The notes beneath the pieces are model-generated. The model had not been told where the DNA came from. It saw nothing but the letters and a program-made list of their open reading frames with translations, and did no database searches. Both the position numbers and the translations under genes were made by a program. A stretch of 64,000 bases of DNA from Enterobacter sp. R4-368 (GTDB lineage Bacteria > Pseudomonadota > Gammaproteobacteria > Enterobacterales > Enterobacteriaceae): assembly GCF_000410515.1 (NCBI RefSeq), contig NC_021500.1:2790001-2854000 (forward strand), given 5' to 3'. This document shows, one piece after another, positions 57,503-64,000 of the stretch (within the stretch, counting starts at the first letter, position 1; each line of letters begins with the position of its first letter).

Positions 57503-57569
57503 CCCTCTCCCCACGGGGAGAGGGCTAGGGTGAGGGGAAATATTTGCGGTTCCTCACCCCAGCCCTCTC
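57503..57569. repeat. GC-rich nested inverted repeat between mtlA and mtlD
   Basis: A 10-bp hairpin CCCTCTCCCC/GGGGAGAGGG (57503-57512 with 57515-57524) overlaps a longer alternative stem in which 57518-57535 pairs with 57552-57569 (17 of 18 positions). The two stems share seven bases and cannot form together. The core resembles the dppA-dppB repeat, so this is probably a dispersed REP-type element. Confidence 0.75.
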
Positions 57570-57598
57570 GGGTAAAAACATTGATAAAGGTTAAGACT

Positions 57599-58747
57599 AT
57601 GAAAGCATTACATTTTGGCGCAGGTAATATCGGACGTGGCTTTATCGGCAAGTTGCTCGCCGACGCGGGGATTGAACTGACGTTCGCCGATGTGAACCAG
57701 GTGGTGCTCGACGCCCTTAATGCCCGTCATAGCTATCAGGTGCATGTGGTTGGTGAAAAAGAGCAGGTCGATACCGTCTCCGGCGTTAACGCCGTGAGCA
57801 GCATTGGCGACGAAGTTGTCGACCTGATTGCACACGTTGATCTGGTGACCACGGCGGTCGGCCCGGTGGTGCTGGAACGCATCGCCCCGGCTATCGCCAA
57901 AGGTCTGGCAAAACGTAAAGCGCAGGGCATTAACACACCGCTGAACATTATCGCTTGTGAAAATATGGTGCGCGGCACCACGCAGTTGAAAGGGCATGTC
58001 ATCAACGCACTGGCGGACGCCGACAAAGCCTGGGTTGAAGAACACGTTGGCTTCGTAGATTCCGCCGTTGACCGTATTGTTCCGCCGTCGGCATCCGCGA
58101 CTAACGATCCGCTGGAAGTAACGGTTGAAACCTTCAGCGAGTGGATTGTCGACAAAACCCAGTTCAAGGGCGCGCTGCCGAACATTCCGGGTATGGAATT
58201 AACTGATAACCTGATGGCATTTGTTGAACGTAAGCTCTTCACGCTGAATACCGGGCATGCTATAACCGCGTACCTTGGAAAACAGACCGGCCATCAAACC
58301 ATTCGCGACGCAATTCTGGATGCCAATATCCGTGCGGTTGTGAAAGGCGCAATGGAAGAGAGCGGCGCGGTGCTGATCAAACGTTATGGCTTCGATGCCG
58401 ACAAGCATGCTGCGTACATTCAGAAAATCCTGGGCCGTTTTGAAAACCCCTATCTGAAAGACGATGTTGAGCGCGTTGGTCGTCAACCGCTGCGTAAACT
58501 GAGCGCGGGCGATCGCCTGATCAAACCCCTGCTCGGCACGCTGGAGTACAACCTGCCGCACGCCAACCTGGTGAAAGGCATTGCCGCTGCCATGCATTAC
58601 CGCAGCGAGCAGGATCCGCAGGCGCAGGAGCTGGCTCAGCTTATCGAAGAGAAAGGCCCGCAAGCCGCGCTGGCGCAGGTTTCCGGCCTGGATGCTAACA
58701 GTCCGGTCGTTAACGAAGCCGTCAGCGCCTATAACGCCATGGCATGA
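57599..58747 (+). CDS. mtlD: Mannitol-1-phosphate 5-dehydrogenase
   Basis: Oxidises mannitol 1-phosphate to fructose 6-phosphate with NAD. The ATG at 57599 ([17 protein letters not shown]) gives 382 residues, the E. coli length; an in-frame start at 57530 lies within the repeat and is rejected. The NAD motif FGAGNIGRG is at 6-14 and the polyol dehydrogenase segment [10 protein letters not shown] is present. The 3' end overlaps mtlR. Confidence 0.98.
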   Translation: MKALHFGAGNIGRGFIGKLLADAGIELTFADVNQVVLDALNARHSYQVHVVGEKEQVDTVSGVNAVSSIGDEVVDLIAHVDLVTTAVGPVVLERIAPAIAKGLAKRKAQGINTPLNIIACENMVRGTTQLKGHVINALADADKAWVEEHVGFVDSAVDRIVPPSASATNDPLEVTVETFSEWIVDKTQFKGALPNIPGMELTDNLMAFVERKLFTLNTGHAITAYLGKQTGHQTIRDAILDANIRAVVKGAMEESGAVLIKRYGFDADKHAAYIQKILGRFENPYLKDDVERVGRQPLRKLSAGDRLIKPLLGTLEYNLPHANLVKGIAAAMHYRSEQDPQAQELAQLIEEKGPQAALAQVSGLDANSPVVNEAVSAYNAMA

Positions 58748-59334
58748 TGCCGACGATGGCGCGGGAGATCCCGCGCCAGTTAACGAAATTGTCAGATATG
58801 CAGGCAATAATGGAAAAAACGCAGGCTTTCGAAAACCGTGTTCTCGAGCGTCTGAATGCTGGCAAAACCGTGCGAAGCTTTTTGATCGCCGCCGTTGAGC
58901 TACTCAACGAAGCTATCAATATTCTGGTGTTGCAGGTATTTCGCAAAGATGACTACGCGGTGAAATACGCTGTAGAGCCGCTGCTTGACGGAGATGGACC
59001 GCTGGGCAATTTGTCCGTGCGTTTAAAGTTGATTTACGGTCTGGGTGTCATTTCTCGCCCGGAATACGAAGACGCCGAGCTGTTGATGGCGCTGCGTGAA
59101 GAGCTCAATCACGATGGCACAGAGTACGCATTTACCGATGATGAGATCCTCGGGCCATTTGGTGAGCTGCACTGTGTTGCCGCCCTGCCGCCAACGCCGG
59201 TGTTTGATACCAGTGACGCCAGGCTTTTAGCCATGCAAAAACAGCGCTACCAGCAAGTCGTGCGTTCAACCATGGTGCTCTCTCTGACCGAGCTTATTTC
59301 CCGTATCAGCTTAAAAAAAGCATTCCAGAAATAA
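58744..59334 (+). CDS. mtlR: Mannitol operon repressor MtlR
   Basis: Negative regulator of mtlAD. 196 residues from the ATG at 58744, which overlaps the mtlD stop (ATGA); the adjacent ATG at 58747 is an alternative. The protein has the all-helical MtlR fold without an obvious helix-turn-helix; conserved blocks are [35 protein letters not shown] and [14 protein letters not shown]. The N-terminal 15 residues differ from E. coli. Confidence 0.96.
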   Translation: MMPTMAREIPRQLTKLSDMQAIMEKTQAFENRVLERLNAGKTVRSFLIAAVELLNEAINILVLQVFRKDDYAVKYAVEPLLDGDGPLGNLSVRLKLIYGLGVISRPEYEDAELLMALREELNHDGTEYAFTDDEILGPFGELHCVAALPPTPVFDTSDARLLAMQKQRYQQVVRSTMVLSLTELISRISLKKAFQK

Positions 59335-59389
59335 CCTGCGCCATAAATACTGTATCCTTATCGTTTTACTCCCCAACGAATTGAGCCCC

Positions 59390-59752
59390 ATGAAAGAAGT
59401 CGAAAAAAACGAAATCAAGCGTCTGAGCGACCGCCTCGACGCGATTCGCCACCAGCAGGCGGATCTCTCCTTAGTTGACGCAGCAGAAAAATACGCGGAA
59501 CTGGAAAAAGAGAAAACCACGCTGGAAAGCGAAATCGCCCGTCTGCGTGAGCAGTACACGCAAAAGCTGAGCAAAGAAGCGCAGAAACTGATGAAAATGC
59601 CGTTTCGCCGCGCCATCAGCAAAAAAGAGCAGGCCGACCTCGGCAAGCTGAAAAAAAGCGTCCGTGGTCTGGTGGTCGTACACCCGATGACTGCGCTGGG
59701 CCGCGAAATGGGTCTCGATGCAATGACCGGCTTCGCCAACAGCGAGTTCTGA
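59390..59752 (+). CDS. yibL: Ribosome-associated-type small protein YibL
   Basis: 120-residue highly charged coiled-coil protein reported to associate with ribosomes in E. coli. The ATG at 59390 ([20 protein letters not shown]) is chosen over a TTG three codons upstream on family length. Residues 5-65 form a helical Glu/Lys-rich coil and the C-terminus holds the conserved [21 protein letters not shown]. yibT, which lies upstream in E. coli, is absent. Confidence 0.93.
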   Translation: MKEVEKNEIKRLSDRLDAIRHQQADLSLVDAAEKYAELEKEKTTLESEIARLREQYTQKLSKEAQKLMKMPFRRAISKKEQADLGKLKKSVRGLVVVHPMTALGREMGLDAMTGFANSEF

Positions 59753-59760
59753 TCCTTTCT

Positions 59761-59800
59761 TTAACAGCCCTGGCCACACGCTAGCGCCAGGGCTGTTTAA
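59761..59800 (+). terminator. Probable terminator of yibL
   Basis: AACAGCCCTGG (59763-59773) pairs with CCAGGGCTGTT (59787-59797) in an 11-bp stem; only a short T-rich stretch follows (TTTAATT). The right arm runs into the LldR operator. Confidence 0.7.
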
Positions 59801-59815
59801 TTGGCCCTACCAATT
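59799..59815. promoter_or_regulatory. LldR operator O1
   Basis: AATTGG-CCCTA-CCAATT, a perfect inverted repeat 200 bases before lldP. It matches the E. coli LldR/PdhR-type operator (AATTGG-N5-CCAATT) as I remember it. Confidence 0.82.
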
Positions 59816-59923
59816 CCTGCTGTTCCTCTCCCTGGTTCACAAATCCATCAAATCCCGTCACAGATATATTGCTTGCCAGCAACATCTGGATAACCATTCG
59901 TTATCACAACCCCTACACAACCC

Positions 59924-59940
59924 AACTGGCAGGACCACTT
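59924..59940. promoter_or_regulatory. LldR operator O2 (degenerate)
   Basis: AACTGG-CAGGA-CCACTT matches the O1 half-sites at 5 of 6 positions each with the same 5-base spacer. Its centre is 125 bases from O1, similar to the O1/O2 distance in E. coli lldPRD, consistent with repression by looping. Confidence 0.65.
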
Positions 59941-60015
59941 TTACAGAACATGTGACGCAGAGCTAAGCGCAGACTTGCCGCTCGCCGGTTTTGTTGTGGT
60001 TCTCAGGAGACCTGC

Positions 60016-61671
60016 ATGAATCTCTGGCAACAGAATTACGACCCGGCTGGCAACCTTTGGCTTTCCAGCTTAATTGCATCGCTACCGATCCTGTTTTTCT
60101 TTTTTGCGCTGATAAAGCTCAAACTGAAAGGCTATGTGGCCGCCAGTTGGACTGTCGTTATCGCCCTTGGCGTGGCGCTGATGTTTTACCATATGCCGCT
60201 TGATCACGCGCTGGCCTCGGTGGTTTATGGCTTCTTTTACGGACTATGGCCGATTGCGTGGATCATTATCGCCGCCGTTTTTGTCTACAAAATCTCGGTC
60301 AAAACCGGGCAGTTCGACATTATCCGGTCTTCGATTTTGTCGATTACCCCCGACCAGCGCCTGCAAATGCTGATTGTCGGCTTTTCTTTCGGCGCGTTTC
60401 TGGAAGGGGCTGCGGGCTTTGGCGCGCCGGTCGCCATTACCGCCGCGTTGCTGGTGGGCTTAGGTTTTAACCCGCTGTATGCCGCAGGCTTGTGTCTGAT
60501 CGTCAACACCGCGCCGGTCGCCTTTGGCGCAATGGGTATTCCGATCCTGGTTGCCGGACAGGTTACCGGGCTGGACAGCTTTGAAATCGGCCAGATGGTT
60601 GGCCGCCAGTTACCGTTCCTGACCATTATCGTGCTGTTCTGGATCATGGCGATTATGGACGGCTGGCGCGGCATTAAAGAGACCTGGCCGGCGGTGATTG
60701 TCGCGGGTGGCTCGTTTGCTATCGCCCAGTATCTGAGCTCCAACTTTATCGGCCCGGAACTGCCGGACATCATCTCATCGCTGGTTTCGCTGGTCTGCCT
60801 GACGTTGTTCCTCAAACGCTGGCGTCCGGTGCGCATCTTCCGCTTCGGCGATATGGGCGCATCGCAGGTGGATCTCGATTTGAAACGCACCCAATACAGC
60901 GGCGGGCAGATCCTGCGCGCCTGGTCACCGTTCCTGTTTTTGACCGCCACCGTGACGCTGTGGAGCGTGCCGCCGTTTAAGGCGCTGTTCGCCCCTGGTG
61001 GTGCGCTGTATGACTGGGTATTGACCCTTTCTGTACCGCACCTCGACAAGCTGGTCGCGCGTATGCCGCCGGTGGTGAGCGCCGCCACGCCTTACGCTGC
61101 GGTATATAAATTTGACTGGTTCTCCGCCACCGGCACCGCCATTCTGTTTGCCGCTATTTTGTCGATTATCTGGCTGCGCATGAAGCCGAAAGATGCCGTC
61201 ACGACCTTTACCAGCACGCTGCGCGATCTGGCGCTGCCGATTTACTCGATTGGTATGGTGCTGGCCTTCGCCTTTATCTCTAACTACTCCGGGCTGTCAT
61301 CGACGCTGGCATTGGCACTGGCGCACACCGGCAGTGCCTTCCCCTTCTTCTCGCCATTCCTCGGCTGGCTGGGCGTCTTCCTGACCGGTTCAGATACCTC
61401 ATCCAACGCGCTCTTCGCGGCGCTGCAAGCCACGGCGGCGCAGCAAATTGGTGTGTCGGATGTGCTGATGGTGGCGGCGAATACTACGGGCGGCGTTACC
61501 GGCAAGATGATTTCGCCGCAGTCGATCGCCATTGCCTGTGCGGCGGTGGGGCTGGTGGGCAAAGAGTCCGACCTGTTCCGTTTTACTGTTAAACACAGCC
61601 TGATTTTCACCTGCATGGTGGGGGTGATTACTACACTTCAGGCCTATGTTCTGACCTGGATGATCCCATGA
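60016..61671 (+). CDS. lldP: L-lactate permease LldP
   Basis: Proton symporter for L- and D-lactate and glycolate in the inner membrane. 551 residues, the E. coli length, with 12 or more membrane helices and the conserved [20 protein letters not shown] and [15 protein letters not shown] segments. First gene of lldPRD, ending in a 4-base overlap with lldR. Confidence 0.98.
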   Translation: MNLWQQNYDPAGNLWLSSLIASLPILFFFFALIKLKLKGYVAASWTVVIALGVALMFYHMPLDHALASVVYGFFYGLWPIAWIIIAAVFVYKISVKTGQFDIIRSSILSITPDQRLQMLIVGFSFGAFLEGAAGFGAPVAITAALLVGLGFNPLYAAGLCLIVNTAPVAFGAMGIPILVAGQVTGLDSFEIGQMVGRQLPFLTIIVLFWIMAIMDGWRGIKETWPAVIVAGGSFAIAQYLSSNFIGPELPDIISSLVSLVCLTLFLKRWRPVRIFRFGDMGASQVDLDLKRTQYSGGQILRAWSPFLFLTATVTLWSVPPFKALFAPGGALYDWVLTLSVPHLDKLVARMPPVVSAATPYAAVYKFDWFSATGTAILFAAILSIIWLRMKPKDAVTTFTSTLRDLALPIYSIGMVLAFAFISNYSGLSSTLALALAHTGSAFPFFSPFLGWLGVFLTGSDTSSNALFAALQATAAQQIGVSDVLMVAANTTGGVTGKMISPQSIAIACAAVGLVGKESDLFRFTVKHSLIFTCMVGVITTLQAYVLTWMIP

Positions 61672-62444
61672 AAGTGTTACCCAGACGCCTGACAGACGAG
61701 GTTGCCGATCGTGTGCGGGCGCTGATTGCTGAACAACAGCTGGAAGCGGGCATGAAATTGCCCGCAGAGCGCCAGCTCGCCGTACAGCTTGGCGTGTCTC
61801 GCAACTCGTTGCGTGAAGCGTTATCAAAACTGGTCAGCGAAGGCCTGCTGCTCAGCCGTCGCGGCGGCGGTACGTTTGTGCGCTGGCAGCATGACGACTG
61901 GTCGGAGCAAAACATCGTCCAGCCGCTGAAAACGCTGCTGCATGATGACCCGGATTACAGTTTCGATATTCTTGAAGCGCGCCACGCCATTGAAGCCAGC
62001 ACAGCCTGGCACGCGGCGATGCGCGCCACCGAGGCCGATAAAGAGAAAATTGTGCTGTGCTTTGAAGCCACACAATCCGACGACCCGGATCTCGCCTCGC
62101 AGGCCGATGTGCGTTTCCATCTCGCCATCGCCGAGGCTTCGCATAACGTGGTGTTATTGCAAACCATGCGCGGGTTCTTCGACCTGCTGCAATCCTCGGT
62201 AAAACAGAGCCGCCAGCGTATGTACCTCGTTCCGCCAGTGTTTTCACAACTGACCGAACAGCACCAGGCGGTGATGAACGCCATTCTTGCCGGAGACGCC
62301 GATGGCGCGCGCCAGGCGATGATGGCGCATCTCAGCTTCGTGCATACCACTATTCGCAAATTCGATGAAGATCAGGCCCGCCAGGCACGCATCACCCGCC
62401 TGCCCGACGAGCAGCACATTCACTCCAGGGAGAAAAAAGCATGA
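61668..62444 (+). CDS. lldR: L-lactate-responsive regulator LldR
   Basis: GntR/FadR-family regulator that represses, and with lactate activates, lldPRD. 258 residues. N-terminal winged helix (about 1-75, [19 protein letters not shown] and [18 protein letters not shown]) and C-terminal FCD ligand domain (about 95-235). Both start and stop overlap neighbours by 4 bases. Operators O1 and O2 are upstream of lldP. Confidence 0.97.
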   Translation: MKVLPRRLTDEVADRVRALIAEQQLEAGMKLPAERQLAVQLGVSRNSLREALSKLVSEGLLLSRRGGGTFVRWQHDDWSEQNIVQPLKTLLHDDPDYSFDILEARHAIEASTAWHAAMRATEADKEKIVLCFEATQSDDPDLASQADVRFHLAIAEASHNVVLLQTMRGFFDLLQSSVKQSRQRMYLVPPVFSQLTEQHQAVMNAILAGDADGARQAMMAHLSFVHTTIRKFDEDQARQARITRLPDEQHIHSREKKA

Positions 62445-63628
62445 TTATTTCCGCAGCCAGCGACTATCGCGCGGCGGCTAAACGCATTTTGCCGCCGTTC
62501 TTGTTTCACTATATCGATGGCGGCGCGTATGCCGAATACACCCTGCGCCGCAACGTTGAAGACCTGTCCCAGGTGGCGCTGCGCCAGCGGGTGCTGAAAG
62601 ACATGTCTGAACTGAGCCTCGAAACCACGTTGTTTAATGAAAAGTTATCGATGCCGGTGGCGCTGGCCCCGGTTGGCTTGTGCGGCATGTACGCCCGGCG
62701 CGGTGAAGTGCAGGCGGCGGGCGCGGCGGATGCGAAAGGCATTCCTTTTACGCTCTCGACAGTGTCCGTCTGTCCGATTGAAGAGGTTGCGCCGACAATT
62801 AAGCGCCCGATGTGGTTCCAGTTATATGTGCTGCGCGATCGCGGCTTTATGCGTAATGCGCTGGAGCGGGCGAAAGCCGCCGGTTGCTCAACGCTGGTAT
62901 TCACCGTGGATATGCCTACCCCAGGCGCGCGCTACCGCGATGCCCATTCCGGTATGAGCGGCCCGAATGCGGCGCTGCGCCGTTATCTGCAATCGGTGCT
63001 GCATCCGCAGTGGGCGTGGGATGTCGGCGTTAACGGGCGGCCGCATGACCTGGGGAATATCTCCGCCTATCTCGGCAAGCCGACCGGGCTGGAGGATTAC
63101 ATTGGCTGGCTGGCGAAGAATTTTGATCCGTCGATTTCGTGGAAAGACCTGGAGTGGATCCGTGAATTCTGGGATGGCCCGATGGTGATCAAAGGGATCC
63201 TCGACCCGGAAGATGCCCGCGACGCGGTACGTTTTGGCGCAGATGGCATTGTGGTTTCTAACCACGGCGGCCGCCAGCTCGACGGTGTGCTCTCTTCCGC
63301 CCGCGCGCTTCCGGCGATTGCCGATGCGGTGAAAGGCGATATCACCATCCTGGCCGACAGCGGCATCCGTAACGGGCTGGATGTGGTGCGCATGCTGGCG
63401 CTTGGCGCAGATTCCGTCCTGCTGGGCCGCGCGTATCTGTATGCGCTGGCAACGCATGGTCGCCAGGGCGTGGCGAATCTGCTGGATCTGATTGAGAAAG
63501 AGATGCGCGTGGCGATGACGCTGACCAGCGCGAAATCGATTCGCGACATCAGCAAAGATTCACTGGTACAGGGGCTGAACCAGTTACCTGCCGGGCTGGC
63601 ACCGTTGTCGCATGGCGACGCCGCCTAG
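62441..63628 (+). CDS. lldD: L-lactate dehydrogenase LldD (FMN, quinone-linked)
   Basis: Membrane-associated flavoenzyme that oxidises L-lactate to pyruvate and feeds electrons to quinone. 395 residues (E. coli 396). Motifs of the alpha-hydroxyacid oxidase family: [15 protein letters not shown] near the N-terminus, [10 protein letters not shown], and the active-site [10 protein letters not shown] (catalytic His) with [11 protein letters not shown] and [10 protein letters not shown] for FMN phosphate. Last gene of the operon. Confidence 0.98.
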   Translation: MIISAASDYRAAAKRILPPFLFHYIDGGAYAEYTLRRNVEDLSQVALRQRVLKDMSELSLETTLFNEKLSMPVALAPVGLCGMYARRGEVQAAGAADAKGIPFTLSTVSVCPIEEVAPTIKRPMWFQLYVLRDRGFMRNALERAKAAGCSTLVFTVDMPTPGARYRDAHSGMSGPNAALRRYLQSVLHPQWAWDVGVNGRPHDLGNISAYLGKPTGLEDYIGWLAKNFDPSISWKDLEWIREFWDGPMVIKGILDPEDARDAVRFGADGIVVSNHGGRQLDGVLSSARALPAIADAVKGDITILADSGIRNGLDVVRMLALGADSVLLGRAYLYALATHGRQGVANLLDLIEKEMRVAMTLTSAKSIRDISKDSLVQGLNQLPAGLAPLSHGDAA

Positions 63629-63639
63629 AGAGTGCTATC

Positions 63640-63663
63640 CTGCCCCCGCTATTAAGGGGGCAG
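63640..63663 (+). promoter_or_regulatory. Hairpin covering the trmL ribosome site
   Basis: CTGCCCCC (63640-63647) and GGGGGCAG (63656-63663) form a perfect 8-bp stem with an 8-base loop, ending one base before the trmL ATG. The AAGGGGG ribosome-binding sequence is inside the right arm. No T-run follows. It may be the end of lldD, a translation brake on trmL, or both. Confidence 0.7.
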
Positions 63664-63664
63664 T

Positions 63665-64000
63665 ATGTTAAACATCGTTTTATTCGAACCTGAAATCCCG
63701 CCAAATACCGGGAATATCATCCGCTTATGCGCCAATACCGGTTTTCGTCTGCATATCATTGAACCGATGGGCTTCACCTGGGACGACAAGCGCCTGCGCC
63801 GCGCAGGGCTGGACTACCATGAGTTCGCCGCAGTAAAACGCCATCACGATTACGCCGCGTTTGTCGACGCCGAACAGCCGCAACGCTTATTTGCCCTCAC
63901 TACTAAAGGGACGCCAGCACACAGTGCGGTGAGCTACCAGGATGGTGATTATTTGATGTTTGGCCCGGAAACGCGCGGCCTGCCAGCGACTATCCTTGAC
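63665..64000 (+). CDS. trmL: tRNA (cytidine/uridine-2'-O)-methyltransferase TrmL, 5' part
   Basis: SPOUT methyltransferase that modifies the wobble base of leucine tRNAs. The window contains the first 112 codons; the C-terminal knot with the AdoMet-binding residues is mostly outside. The visible part, [20 protein letters not shown] and [16 protein letters not shown], ending near [14 protein letters not shown], is nearly identical to E. coli TrmL (YibK). The start is 37 bases after lldD. Confidence 0.96.
   Translation, partial: MLNIVLFEPEIPPNTGNIIRLCANTGFRLHIIEPMGFTWDDKRLRRAGLDYHEFAAVKRHHDYAAFVDAEQPQRLFALTTKGTPAHSAVSYQDGDYLMFGPETRGLPATILD

Overview
ORGANISM. The window is chromosomal DNA of an Enterobacteriaceae member. 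The backbone gene order (bcs, dpp, proK, eptB, yhjX, yhjY, tag, yiaC, bisC, ghrB, yiaF, yiaG, glyS, glyQ, ysaB, wecH, xylBAFGHR, bax, malS, avtA, ysaA, selBA, yibF, mtlADR, yibL, lldPRD, trmL) matches the E. coli/Salmonella arrangement as I remember it. Extra genes point to a Kosakonia/Enterobacter/Klebsiella-type genome, but I cannot assign the genus. No insertion sequence, prophage, integrase or CRISPR array is visible. LAYOUT. 1-4862 (minus strand): cellulose operon bcsO-bcsQ-bcsA-bcsB, cut at the left edge; BcsA carries a PilZ c-di-GMP sensor. 5411-11143 (minus): dipeptide ABC importer dppABCDF, bounded by a REP-like repeat. 11831-12069: tRNA-Pro(CGG) with terminator and a curious downstream repeat-like element. 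12161-20186: eptB, ohr, yhjX, yhjY, tag, yiaC and bisC. 20377-25543 (plus): an accessory catabolic operon, a LacI-family PtxS-like regulator with kguE-kguK-kguT-ghrB, probably for 2-ketogluconate, with a perfect 14-bp operator palindrome. 25602-28664: yiaF, yiaG and an ABC-F ATPase; cspA, which follows yiaG in E. coli, is missing. 29080-31051 (plus): a compact three-gene signalling operon of stand-alone CheY-like receiver, CheC-like phosphatase and PAS-GGDEF diguanylate cyclase. 31108-36615: glyS, glyQ, ysaB, wecH and a GlxA-type AraC regulator. 36615-45510: cysteine hydrolase and the complete xylose regulon. 45558-50795: bax, malS, avtA and ysaA. 51149-55066: selenocysteine genes selAB and the GST-like yibF. 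55215-59752: mannitol operon mtlADR and yibL. 59799-63628: L-lactate operon lldPRD. 63665-64000: trmL, cut at the right edge. HOW IT WORKS TOGETHER. Much of the window is carbon acquisition (dipeptides, ketogluconate, xylose, maltodextrin, mannitol, lactate), and the regulatory DNA is readable: five CRP sites before mtlA, two LldR operators before lldP, paired MalT-like boxes before malS, three tandem YpdB-type repeats before yhjX and the kgu operator. The best candidate for an undescribed system is the CheY-CheC-DGC operon. It would couple receiver phosphorylation/dephosphorylation to c-di-GMP synthesis, and the same window encodes a c-di-GMP-responsive cellulose synthase. LIMITS. Everything rests on reading the sequence and on remembered family knowledge; no searches were run.
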